Shown: positions 6,407-13,524 of the stretch, piece after piece
Layout of the letters: each line of letters begins with the position of its first letter
Position numbering within the stretch: the stretch's first letter is position 1
Source: DATBAK01 sp036787815
GTDB lineage: Bacteria > Actinomycetota > Acidimicrobiia > IMCC26256 > PALSA-610
Assembly: GCA_036787815.1 (NCBI GenBank)
Contig: DAIQOP010000038.1
Coordinates: 1-19,505, forward strand
Direction: 5' to 3'
Length of the DNA stretch: 19,505 nucleotides
Translations under genes and position numbers: made by a program
Notes under the pieces: model-generated
What the model saw: only the letters and a program-made list of their open reading frames with translations
Databases searched by the model: none
What the model was told of the DNA's origin: nothing

Positions 6407-7624
6407 TCAGACAGGACGCAGCTCTTCGATTTCCCAGGGTTCCCCGCAGGCGCGCATCAGATCCAGGAACGGCACCGAGTCGAACGCCTCGGGGCCGAGC
6501 ACCCCCGCACCCGACCACACGCCCTCGGCGAGGAGCTCCAGCGCGAACACCGGGTTGATCGCGGTCTGCCATACGACCGGCTGCATGCCGTGCTTCGCCA
6601 TGGTCTCGGCCGCGTCGGACACGTGGTACAGGTACACCGATCGCGCCGCGCCGTCGGTGCCGGTGCCGCGCACCCACGTGCCGGCGCACGTCGTGCCGTG
6701 CATGCGATCACCGAGCGTCGCCGGGTCGGGGAGCGCGGCGGCGACGACGTCGCGTGGCGCGATGGGCGTGCCGCGCACCGACACCGGCTCCTTCGAGTCG
6801 AGCCCGGTCTTGTGCAGGACTCGGAGCACCTCGATGAACTCGTCGCCGAGGCCGTACTTGAACGTGACCCGTCGGCAATCGATCCAACGGGGAACGAGCA
6901 GCACCTCTTCGTGCTCGACGTTCACGCATTCGATCGGGCCGATACCGGCCGGGAAATGGAAGGTCTCGGGCTCCGAGAACGGCGCGGTCGTGTACCACCC
7001 GCGATCGGCCTCCCAGATGACCGGAGGGTTCAGGCACTCCTCGATCGTCGTCCAGATCGAGAAGGTGGGTGCGAAGTCGAAGCCGTCGATCACGAGGTTC
7101 GAGCCGTCGCGCACGCCGACCTCGTCGATGTGCGAGAAAAGGTGGTCGGCCGCGTACCGCGCGACGACGTCGGAGAAGCCGGGCTCGGTGCCGATGCCGA
7201 CGAGGGCCAGCAGGCCGCGCGCCTCCCACTGCTCGGAGACCGCGAACTGCTCGTCGCCGAGCTTCACCCCGGGGAGCTCGAAGGGCTGCTCGGGATGCGG
7301 CGCCGACAGGTGCATCGCCATGTCGAGGTAGGTGCAGCCGGCCTCGAACGCGGCATCGAAGATCGGCGGGTTGAACCGCGGATCGCACGCGTTGACGATC
7401 GCGGTCGAGCCCGACGCGCGAGCCAACGACACGATGGCCGCGCGGTCGGACGCGTCGACGGCCGCCGCCGAGAAGCGCGCGTCGGCAGGAAGCCGATCGA
7501 CCGCGGCGGTGGCGCGTGCGAGGTCGATGTCGGCGACGACGAACCCATCGAAGAAGCTGCGGCGCTGCGCCGCGACCGCGATCGCGGACCCGACGCCACC
7601 TGCTCCCACCACGAGAACCCGCAC
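6407..7624 (-). CDS. Saccharopine dehydrogenase-like NAD(P)-binding oxidoreductase
   Basis: A 405-residue protein starting at GTG 7624 with a Rossmann fold directly at the N-terminus (VLVVGAGGVGSA, GxGxxG at about 7-12). The layout, including the NACDPRFNPPIFDAAFEAGCTYLDMAMH stretch and EPGFSDVVARYAADH, is that of the saccharopine dehydrogenase / carboxynorspermidine dehydrogenase group. These interconvert secondary amines of amino acids or polyamines with an oxo acid and an amine. It starts 10 nt after the stop of the upstream unknown gene, suggesting coupling. Many actinobacterial members have no proven substrate, so lysine or polyamine metabolism is only a possibility; the unknown gene beside it may define the pathway. 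Confidence 0.85.
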   Translation of the reverse strand: MRVLVVGAGGVGSAIAVAAQRRSFFDGFVVADIDLARATAAVDRLPADARFSAAAVDASDRAAIVSLARASGSTAIVNACDPRFNPPIFDAAFEAGCTYLDMAMHLSAPHPEQPFELPGVKLGDEQFAVSEQWEARGLLALVGIGTEPGFSDVVARYAADHLFSHIDEVGVRDGSNLVIDGFDFAPTFSIWTTIEECLNPPVIWEADRGWYTTAPFSEPETFHFPAGIGPIECVNVEHEEVLLVPRWIDCRRVTFKYGLGDEFIEVLRVLHKTGLDSKEPVSVRGTPIAPRDVVAAALPDPATLGDRMHGTTCAGTWVRGTGTDGAARSVYLYHVSDAAETMAKHGMQPVVWQTAINPVFALELLAEGVWSGAGVLGPEAFDSVPFLDLMRACGEPWEIEELRPV

Positions 7625-7634
7625 GCGGTTCAGC

Positions 7635-8432
7635 TCACCACAGCTGGTCGGTGTAGCGGTCGGTGCCGGGGACCGTCGCGCGGAACGGCGAGACGAACAC
7701 CGCGCGGCCGATGCCGTCGCGCTCGAGGTCGGCGCCGAGCGAGGCGAAGCGCTCGTCCCACACCGCGGGGAGGTCGTCGTCGACGAAGTAGAGCTGCGTG
7801 AACCGGTTCGCGGCCGAGTCGCGGGGAACGTCTTTCGGCGCGTCGCCCTGCAGGGGAACCGGCGTGAACTCGGCCATCACCTCGGCGCCGAGGGGGCGGG
7901 CGCGGAACCACGCGTCGACGTCGTCGAGCGACACACCGTCGGCCGGCTCGGCCACGACGAGCACGAGGTACGGCGAGCGGTGATCGAGTGCGAGCTCGAC
8001 CGGCACGGCGTCGTAGTGGCCGGGGAACTCGGCCCGCAACCGGTACATCACGGTGTGGATGTGATCGCGCTCCTCGAACATGCGGTCGTTGGCGTGCAAC
8101 CAGTTGACCTGGTCGGTGCCCCACTTCATCCACTCGCCGAACTTGCCGGCGAGGATCCAGTAGATCGAGACGTAGGAGCCGCTCGTCGGGTCGGGGCAGA
8201 CGGGGGAGTCGGCGGGGTAGCGCAGCGCCTTGAGGTCGGCGGTGGCCACGTACCGGGCGCCGGCGATGGTCCAGGCGCCGATGAGGCAGCCGGCGTAGTA
8301 GTGGTCGCGCTCGTACCACCGGTTGTAGGCGACCTCGTGGCCGCGGTGCGGCTCGACCATGGTCACCAGGGCGCCACCCAGGGCGACGGGCTTGCGTCGC
8401 GTGTCGCCGCTACCGAGCTCTTGCTGGGCCAT
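7635..8432 (-). CDS. Conserved protein of unknown function, possible ferredoxin-like (EthD/dimeric alpha-beta barrel) fold
   Basis: A 265-residue soluble protein with no signal peptide or membrane segment. I do not recognise a characterised family. The N-terminal block ALVTMVEPHRGHEVAYNRWYERDHYYAG (about 21-48) has the hydrophobic strand followed by an NxWYxxDH helix typical of EthD-like or dimeric alpha-beta barrel domains. A second strand-rich half (YLVLVVAEP about 154-162, then RFTQLYFVDDD and GRAVFVSPFR) could be another copy. The middle is rich in Trp and Tyr (SIYWILAGKFGEWMKWG), suggesting a ligand pocket. Strong GGAGGA lies about 5 nt before ATG 8432. It heads the minus-strand operon with the saccharopine-dehydrogenase-like and lipoprotein genes. 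The fold suggestion is weak. Confidence 0.8.
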   Translation of the reverse strand: MAQQELGSGDTRRKPVALGGALVTMVEPHRGHEVAYNRWYERDHYYAGCLIGAWTIAGARYVATADLKALRYPADSPVCPDPTSGSYVSIYWILAGKFGEWMKWGTDQVNWLHANDRMFEERDHIHTVMYRLRAEFPGHYDAVPVELALDHRSPYLVLVVAEPADGVSLDDVDAWFRARPLGAEVMAEFTPVPLQGDAPKDVPRDSAANRFTQLYFVDDDLPAVWDERFASLGADLERDGIGRAVFVSPFRATVPGTDRYTDQLW

Positions 8433-8461
8433 CTCGTCCTCCGTGTCGACGCCGGGCCGGG

Positions 8462-8467
8462 ATGCTA
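8462..8467 (-). promoter_or_regulatory. Candidate -10 box for the minus-strand unknown/saccharopine-DH/lipoprotein operon
   Basis: On the minus strand this reads TAGCAT (TANNNT), 29 nt upstream of ATG 8432, allowing a leader of about 20 nt that carries the GGAGGA site. No clear -35 is seen. Confidence 0.3.
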
Positions 8468-8522
8468 GCGAGGGGCGCCGCCACGGGGGGTCGGGCGGGG
8501 CCCGACGGCCGCGATCGGGGGC

Positions 8523-8549
8523 TCAAGTTCGCCCGGCGACCGCCGATTG
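8523..8549 (+). promoter_or_regulatory. Sigma-28 (FliA/WhiG)-like promoter match
   Basis: TCAAGTTC, 11 nt, then GCCGATTG follows the sigma-28 consensus TAAAGTTT-N11-GCCGATAA with exact spacing. It faces the SDR/acyl-CoA synthetase operon, with a predicted transcript start about 190 nt before ATG 8746. It overlaps the 8520-8553 inverted repeat, so the sequence may instead be conserved for RNA structure. Confidence 0.35.
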
Positions 8550-8586
8550 AGCCTGCGGCACGCTTCCCGGCCCCATCCCCCCATGG

Positions 8587-8621
8587 GGGTCACGAGGCGG
8601 AGACGGTCCGCCGGGTGACCC
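8587..8621 (+). other. Strong hairpin: 7-bp outer and 5-bp inner stem
   Basis: Outer arms GGGTCAC (8587-8593) and GTGACCC (8615-8621) enclose inner arms GCGGA (8597-8601) and TCCGC (8607-8611) around a 5-nt loop, separated by a 3-by-3 internal loop. An alternative outer pairing of GGGGG 8585-8589 with CCCCC 8626-8630 is possible. No T run follows. Confidence 0.5.
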
Positions 8622-8640
8622 TCATCCCCCGGCGGGCTGT

Positions 8641-8672
8641 CGCGCGTGCCCCGTCGTCACGGTGCACGCGCG
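8641..8672 (+). other. Very strong hairpin: 9-bp plus 4-bp stem with tetraloop
   Basis: CGCGCGTGC (8641-8649) pairs perfectly with GCACGCGCG (8664-8672). Inside it, after a one-by-one mismatch, CCGT (8651-8654) pairs with ACGG (8659-8662) around a CGTC tetraloop. It could be an attenuator, part of a structured leader, or a T-less terminator. Confidence 0.5.
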
Positions 8673-8730
8673 AGGGCGTGCCGGCGAAAGTGCTGGTCAG
8701 CGGGGCTCAACGCCGAACCTGACGGTGCGT

Positions 8731-8736
8731 TAGATT
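8731..8736 (+). promoter_or_regulatory. Candidate -10 box upstream of the SDR gene
   Basis: TAGATT (TANNNT) ends 9 nt before an in-frame ATG at 8746, the spacing of a leaderless promoter, and about 48 nt before the ATG at 8785. It would give a short transcript in addition to any longer one from the sigma-28-like site. Confidence 0.35.
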
Positions 8737-8784
8737 CGCCGCCCGATGCGCGCAGCGGGTGCGCACGACACGAGCGGGAGAATG

Positions 8785-9537
8785 ATGGGCCGCTTCGACG
8801 GACGGGTCGCAATCGTCACGGGGGCAGGATCGGGCCTCGGGCGGGCAACGGCGCAACGACTGGTGGCCGACGGCGCCGCGGTGGCGTGCCTCGACATCGT
8901 GGATGCCGCGGTGAACGAGACCGCGGCGACGATCGTCGCCGGCGGCGGCAGCGCACGCGCGTACCAAACCGACGTCTCCGACCCGGATTCGGTGCGGGCC
9001 GCGGTCGACGCGGCGGCGGCCGATCTCGGCCGGCCGTCGATCGTGGTCACGTGCGCGGGAATCGGACGGTTCTTCCACAGCCACGAGATGCCGTTCGCCG
9101 ACTGGCAGCGGATCATCGGCGTGAACCTCACCGGCACGTTCCTCACCGTGCAGGCCGCGTTGCCGCACCTGCTCGACGGGGGAGGGAGTGTGGTCACGAT
9201 CGCGTCGAACGCCGGGCTCATGGGTCAGCCGTACAGCGCCGCGTACTGCTCCTCGAAGGCGGGTGTGGTCAACCTGTCGAAGGCGCTGGCCGTCGAGTAC
9301 CTCAAGCGCAACGTACGGGTGAACTGCGTCGCGCCGGGCGGGATCGAGACGCCGCTGCAGAACGCGTTCATGGAGATGCCCGAGGGCGTCACCTTCAAGG
9401 ACCTGCGCAGCATCATGACGCCGCTCGGCAACAGCACGCCCGAGGAGATCGCGAACATCGTCGCGTTCGTCGCATCCGACGAGTGCCGGTACATGACCGC
9501 CGCGGTCGTCTCGGTCGACGGCGGCCTCACCGCGTAA
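8785..9537 (+). CDS. Short-chain dehydrogenase/reductase (SDR)
   Basis: A 250-residue classical SDR, an NAD(P)-dependent oxidoreductase acting on a hydroxyl or carbonyl. Seen: TGAGSGLG cofactor loop (about 12-19), TCAGIG in place of NNAG, catalytic Ser141, and YCSSK with Tyr154 and Lys158; VSVDGGLTA closes the protein. Three in-frame ATGs compete: 8746 (leaderless, 263 aa), 8782 and 8785. GGGAG at 8776-8780 favours 8785, and the family usually starts just before the first strand. The stop TAA overlaps the AAGGGG ribosome site of the next gene, so the two are co-translated. A 3-hydroxyacyl-CoA or hydroxysteroid dehydrogenase role fits the neighbouring ligase but is inference. Confidence 0.93.
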   Translation: MGRFDGRVAIVTGAGSGLGRATAQRLVADGAAVACLDIVDAAVNETAATIVAGGGSARAYQTDVSDPDSVRAAVDAAAADLGRPSIVVTCAGIGRFFHSHEMPFADWQRIIGVNLTGTFLTVQAALPHLLDGGGSVVTIASNAGLMGQPYSAAYCSSKAGVVNLSKALAVEYLKRNVRVNCVAPGGIETPLQNAFMEMPEGVTFKDLRSIMTPLGNSTPEEIANIVAFVASDECRYMTAAVVSVDGGLTA

Positions 9538-9547
9538 GGGGTTTGGC

Positions 9548-11095
9548 ATGTTCGACGATGCTCGATCCGTGTGGGAGCTGATCGACCGGCGGGCCGACGC
9601 GTCGCCCGATCGTGTGATGCTCGTCGACGGCGATCGGCGCACCACGTTCGCCGAGTACCGCGACCTCGTGCTCGCGGCGGCGGCCGGGTTCCACGCGCTC
9701 GGCGTCGGTTCGGGCGACCACGTGTCGTGGCAGCTCCCGACGTGGACGGAGTCGGCGGTGCTCGTCGGCGCGCTGTGCCGCCTCGGTGCGGTGCAGAACC
9801 CGATGTTGCCGATCTACCGCTACCGCGAGGTCAGCTTCATCGCTCGGCAGACCGGCTGCTCGCTGCTCATCACGCCGTCGGAGTGGAACCGCTTCGACTA
9901 CGCGGCGCTCGCGCAACAGGTCGCGGCCGAGCAGCCGGGGCTCGAGACCGTGGTGACCGATCATCACAACCCGACGGGCGACCCCGCCACCCTTCCGCCG
10001 GCCGCGGCGCGCACCGCGGATCCGGCCGAAGACCCGGTGAGCTGGATCTTCTACACGTCGGGCACCACGGCCGAACCGAAGGGTGCGCGCCACACCGACC
10101 GCACGGTGCTCGCCGCCGCGATCGGCTACGCGAAGAAGACCCACGTGGTCGCCGACGACATCGCGCTCGTGGCGTTCCCGTTCACCCATGTCGGAGGGAT
10201 CATCATCGGCGTGTTCACGCCGTTGCTCACCGGCTCGACCGCGGTGCTCATGGAAGCGTGGACCGCGCCCGCCTCGACCGAGCTGATCGCGAAGCACGGC
10301 GTCACCCTCGGCAACGGTGCGCCCGCGATCCACGCCGCGCTCCTCGCCGAGGCCAAGGCGAACCCCGAGGCCTACCGCACGATCCGCGACTTCCCGAGCG
10401 GCGGATCGGCGAAGCCGCCCGCACTGCACTACGACCTCATGGAGGCCGTACCGACCTGCGTCGGGATGACCTCGGGCTACGGCCTCACCGAGATGCCGAT
10501 CCTGTCGCAGACCGACATCGACGCGCCGGACGAGTCGAAGCGCGACGGTGAGGGCACACCCAACGAAGGGGTGACGATCCGCCTCGTCGACCGCGACCTC
10601 AACGACGTCCCCGAGGGCGCCGAGGGCGAGTTGGTGGCGAAGGGCCCGTCGCTCATGCGCGGCTACGTCGACGCATCGCTCGACGCGGCCGCGTTCACCC
10701 CCGACGGGTTCTTCCGCACCGGCGACCTCGCGCGATTCGATCCGCACGGCGCCGTCGTCATCACCGGCCGGTTGAAGGACATCATCATCCGCAAGGGCGA
10801 GAACGTCAGCGCGAAGGAGGTCGAAGACATGCTCTTCGGCCACCCCAAGGTCGCCGACGTCGCGGTGCTGGGTCTGGCCGACGCCGATCGCGGCGAGATG
10901 GTGTGCGCGTGCGTGGTGCCGACCGACCCGGCCGATCCCCCGACGCTCACCGAGATCTTCCAGTACTGCAAGGACGCAGGGTTGATGCTGCAGAAGATCC
11001 CCGAGCGGCTCGAGATCCTCGAGGCCATGCCCCGCAACCCGAGCGGCAAGGTGCCCAAGCACGAGCTGCGCGCCCGCCTGCTCGCCGACGGCTGA
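9548..11095 (+). CDS. AMP-dependent acyl-CoA synthetase/ligase (FadD type)
   Basis: A 515-residue class-I adenylate-forming enzyme that activates a carboxylic acid with ATP and transfers it to CoA. Seen: phosphate loop YTSGTTAEPKG (169-179; the usual Gly after SGTT is Ala), GYGLTEMP (A5), RTGDLARFD (A7), GRLKDIIIRKGENVSAKEVE (A8, the C-terminal domain hinge), and PRNPSGKVPK with the catalytic Lys501 (A10). AAGGGG at 9536-9541 lies 6 nt before the ATG. It is the second gene of the SDR-ligase-luciferase-MFS run. Overall style resembles cyclohexanecarboxylate or steroid-ring acyl-CoA ligases, but the acid cannot be named from sequence. A second ligase begins at the right end of the window. Confidence 0.95.
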   Translation: MFDDARSVWELIDRRADASPDRVMLVDGDRRTTFAEYRDLVLAAAAGFHALGVGSGDHVSWQLPTWTESAVLVGALCRLGAVQNPMLPIYRYREVSFIARQTGCSLLITPSEWNRFDYAALAQQVAAEQPGLETVVTDHHNPTGDPATLPPAAARTADPAEDPVSWIFYTSGTTAEPKGARHTDRTVLAAAIGYAKKTHVVADDIALVAFPFTHVGGIIIGVFTPLLTGSTAVLMEAWTAPASTELIAKHGVTLGNGAPAIHAALLAEAKANPEAYRTIRDFPSGGSAKPPALHYDLMEAVPTCVGMTSGYGLTEMPILSQTDIDAPDESKRDGEGTPNEGVTIRLVDRDLNDVPEGAEGELVAKGPSLMRGYVDASLDAAAFTPDGFFRTGDLARFDPHGAVVITGRLKDIIIRKGENVSAKEVEDMLFGHPKVADVAVLGLADADRGEMVCACVVPTDPADPPTLTEIFQYCKDAGLMLQKIPERLEILEAMPRNPSGKVPKHELRARLLADG

Positions 11096-11108
11096 TCGGA
11101 CGCGCTCG

Positions 11109-12008
11109 GTGCAGATCAGCGTCACCATCTCGGGCTTCACCCGGCTGTTCGACAACGATCTGCGGGCCGTCGTCGACGCCGCGAAGGCGGCCGACGCGGC
11201 CGGCGTGCACCAGATCGTCGTTCCCGACCACGTGGTGATGGGCACGCGTACCGATCGGTATCCCTTCGGGAAGTTTCCCTACGGGCCCGAAGAGCCGTGG
11301 CCCGAGCCGCTCATCGTGCTCGCGGCGATCGCGGGCGCGACCGAACGGGTTCGGTTGGGTACCGGCATCCTGATCTCGCCACTGCGGCCTGCGGTGCTCC
11401 TGGCGAAGACAGCCGCCACGCTCGACCAGGTGTCGCACGGCCGCCTCGACCTCGGCGTCGGTCTGGGCTGGCAACGCGAGGAGTTCGCAGCCGAGGGCAT
11501 CGCGTTCGCCGACCGGAAGGTGCGCTTCGCCGACCAGCTGCGCGCGTGCGTCGCGCTCTGGACCCGCGAGCCGCCGGTGTCGTTCGAATCCGACACGGTC
11601 TCCTTCACCGACCTCTGGTGCGAGCCGCGCCCCGTGCAACCCGGTGGCGTGCCGCTGTCGTTCGGCACCGCGGCGACGCCCGAGATGGTCGACCTCATGG
11701 CCGAGCTCGGAGCCGGTTGGCTCCCGATCCACACGACCACTCCCGACGAGCTGCTCGACGGCCTCGACCGGTTGCGTGCCGCGTACGGTGCCGCGGGTCG
11801 CGATCCGGCCTCGTTGCTCGTGCGCGAGACGCTGCGCCCGGTGCTCGGCGCCGACGGCCGGCTCGACGGTCCCGCGACCCGGGCGGCGGCCGAACCGCTC
11901 GCCGAGCGGGGGATCACGATGGCGAGTGTCGGGCTCGGCCGCAACCTCGACGATGCCGGCGGTGTGGCCCGCTTCTTCGACGACCTCGGCCGCGCCTTCG
12001 CGTCGTAG
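11109..12008 (+). CDS. LLM-class F420-dependent oxidoreductase (TIGR03619-like)
   Basis: A 299-residue luciferase-like protein, the third in the window. Seen: GVHQIVVPDHVVMGTRTDRYPFGKFPYGPEEPWPEP (about 34-70), GTGILISPLRPAVLLAKTAATLDQVSHGRLDLGVGLGWQREEF (about 86-128) and ADRKVRFADQL, the pattern of the Rv2161c-like F420 subfamily. GTG at 11109 is 13 nt after the ligase stop and is the only sensible start; its ribosome site is weak, so coupling is likely. The reaction probably is hydride transfer from F420H2 to, or from, an intermediate made by the adjacent ligase and SDR. Confidence 0.9.
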   Translation: MQISVTISGFTRLFDNDLRAVVDAAKAADAAGVHQIVVPDHVVMGTRTDRYPFGKFPYGPEEPWPEPLIVLAAIAGATERVRLGTGILISPLRPAVLLAKTAATLDQVSHGRLDLGVGLGWQREEFAAEGIAFADRKVRFADQLRACVALWTREPPVSFESDTVSFTDLWCEPRPVQPGGVPLSFGTAATPEMVDLMAELGAGWLPIHTTTPDELLDGLDRLRAAYGAAGRDPASLLVRETLRPVLGADGRLDGPATRAAAEPLAERGITMASVGLGRNLDDAGGVARFFDDLGRAFAS

Positions 12009-12021
12009 CCCGCGGCGTGCG

Positions 12022-13416
12022 GTGACCGACACGCGGGATCCGCTCCCGGCCTACCTGTCGAGCTTCGTGGTGCTCGGCGTCGTGCTGGGCATGCTCGGCC
12101 CCGCGCTCCCGAGCCTGCGGGCGCAGGTGGGCGCGAGCGTCGGCGGGATCAGCTTCGTGTTCGTCGCGCAGTCGGCCGGGTACCTCGTGGGCGCGGTCAC
12201 GGGTGGGCGGGGGATCGACCGGGGCCATGGCCACCGCCTGCTCGGTGGCGCGCTGTTGCTGATGGCGGCCGGGCTGCTCCTCGTGGAGCAGTCGCGCTCC
12301 CTCGCCGCGATGTGCGGCGCGTTCGTCGTGCTCGGTCTCGCCATCGGCTTCGTCGAGGTCGGGAGCAACACGTTGCTCGTCTGGGCGCGCACGCCGACGA
12401 GCGCGTCGATGATCAACGCGTTGCACTTCGTGTTCGGTTGCGGCGCACTGCTCTCGCCGCTACTGGTGAACCGGTCGCTCTCGCTGCACGGTAACGCCCG
12501 CCCGGCCTACGTGATCGCCGCGCTCGCCGCGATCCTGGCCGCGGCCGTGGTGGCGACGCGCCCGACACCGCTCCCCGTCGACGTCAGCGAGCACGCGCGT
12601 GGTGAGGCCGCGTCGACGCGCCAGCTCCTTGCGGTCGCGTGCTTCTTCGCCATGTACGTCGGCATCGAGGTCGGCTTCGCCGGGTGGGTCGCGACGTACG
12701 CGCAGTCGGTGCGCTTGGGAGGTTCGGGCGGCTCGGGGACCGGCGCCGCGCTGACGGCCGTGTTCTGGGCCGCGTTCACCGTGGGCCGCCTCGGAGCCAT
12801 TGTGCTGGCGGCCAGGGTGCGCGCGATCGCCTTGCTGCTCGGCTCGTGCATCGTGAGCGTGGTCGCGGCGGCGGCCTTCGTGGCGGCACGCGGTTCGGGG
12901 CCGCTCGTGTGGGTGGCGACGGTCGTGTTCGCGGCGGGGCTCGCCCCGCAGTTCGCGACGATGCTCTCGTTCGCCAGCGAGCACCTCCCGCTCACGGGCT
13001 CGGCGACGTCGTGGTTCCTCGCGGCATCGGCGATCGGCGGGCTCACGGTGCCGTGGATCATCGGCCAGCTGTTCTCCGCCNNNNNNNNNNGGGCGGCCGC
13101 GCGATCATGACGCGGGCCGATCACGTCTCCGGCTCCGACCGCATTTACGAAGCGCTGCAGGCGCTCGATCCCGAGCGCCGCATCGACATCGTCGTCAATG
13201 TGCAGGGCGATGAGCCGCTGATCGACGTCCTCGTGTTCAGGGGTCGATGCAAGTGCGGGCCGGGAACTCGCATATCTGCCCAAGCGGCAGCTCTCCGCCG
13301 TCGGGCCCGGCACGATGCCCGTCGTCGTGCTCGCGGGCGCCGGGGCGATCCTCGCGTGGGTGATCCTGCTCGACCGCGCCCTGCCCCCGGCGCCCGTCGA
13401 ACGCACCCCCGGCTGA
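12022..13416 (+). CDS. MFS transporter (sugar-MFS/FucP- or MFSD4-like), interrupted by assembly gap and foreign insertion
   Basis: A 12-helix major facilitator permease. The segment AIGFVEVGSNTLLVW followed by NALHFVFGCGALLSPL resembles the fucose/glucose MFS branch. Helices 1-11 read continuously from GTG 12022 to 13080. After the gap the frame meets a TGA at 13108, but helix 12 (PVVVLAGAGAILAWVILL) resumes at 13300 in the same frame and ends at 13416. The edge cagctgttctccgcc (13066-13080) is nearly repeated as cagctctccgcc (13288-13299). Removing 13081-13299 (219 nt, 73 codons) restores a 391-residue protein with ordinary length. The break is therefore most likely an assembly fault, not a pseudogene. 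It is the last gene of its operon; cargo may relate to the neighbouring catabolic enzymes. Confidence 0.85.
13081..13090. other. Assembly gap (10 Ns)
   Basis: A run of exactly ten N characters, the usual scaffold placeholder, inside the transporter gene. True gap length is unknown. Confidence 0.99.
13091..13226 (+). pseudogene. kdsB: Foreign fragment of kdsB (CMP-KDO synthetase), probable contaminant
   Basis: Reading from 13092, 45 codons encode an internal piece of 3-deoxy-manno-octulosonate cytidylyltransferase: an IMTRADH segment, SGSDRIYEAL and VNVQGDEPLID, all hallmark KdsB motifs. KdsB makes CMP-KDO for lipopolysaccharide, which has no place in an actinobacterium; the wording resembles alphaproteobacterial KdsB. 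Codons such as ATT, GAA, AAT and GAT are commoner here than in flanking genes. There is no start, stop or remaining domain. The 61 nt after it (13227-13287) match neither KdsB nor the transporter as far as I can see. Confidence 0.8.
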
Positions 13417-13426
13417 GCCTCGACGG

Positions 13427-13470
13427 GCGTGGCGCGCCGCCGTTCGGTCGGGCTCCTGTACGCGCCACGC
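13427..13470. terminator. Bidirectional terminator-like hairpin between convergent genes
   Basis: Perfect 10-bp arms GCGTGGCGCG (13427-13436) and CGCGCCACGC (13461-13470) enclose 24 nt. It starts 11 nt after the transporter stop and ends 54 nt from the amidotransferase stop, so it can serve both. There is no T run, as is common in high-GC actinobacteria. Confidence 0.55.
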
Positions 13471-13524
13471 GTACTCAGGCCCGAGCGAACGCCGTGTGAC
13501 CGGTCGACAGGCGACGGGCCCGGG

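Larger units (their letters stand above)
8433..8784. other. Noncoding divergent intergenic region with strong secondary structure
   Basis: About 350 nt between divergent genes. No frame here has recognisable protein character. It holds four successive inverted repeats: GGCTCAA/TTGAGCC (8520-8526, 8547-8553), GGGTCAC/GTGACCC with an inner GCGGA/TCCGC (8587-8621), a 9+4 bp stem (8641-8672), and GTCAG/CTGAC with inner CGG/CCG (8696-8723). A 12-bp palindrome CCCCCATGGGGG lies at 8578-8589, and GGGGCTCAA occurs twice (8518-8526 and 8702-8710). A structured leader or small RNA on the plus strand is possible. Confidence 0.5.

Noticed and set aside
5999..7801. Open frame of about 600 codons on the plus strand across the lipoprotein and saccharopine-dehydrogenase genes
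   Set aside because: It is low-complexity Arg/Val/Glu/Ala sequence crossing two genes with clear motifs and signal peptide on the other strand.
6014..8432. Lysine biosynthesis operon
   Set aside because: The saccharopine-dehydrogenase family is functionally broad and no other lysine-pathway gene is nearby.
8462..8722. Possible small protein of 86 codons on the plus strand in the divergent intergenic region
   Set aside because: It has no ribosome site, is dominated by Arg/Gly/Pro/Ala, and spans the hairpins; nothing marks it as coding.
13091..13226. kdsB fragment as evidence of horizontal transfer or an LPS-making host
   Set aside because: It directly abuts an N gap, is only 45 codons long, and interrupts a gene whose two halves rejoin in frame. 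Assembly error is the simpler explanation.
12022..13416. MFS transporter as a true pseudogene
   Set aside because: The only stop arises inside the foreign insert; both flanks are intact and in the same frame.
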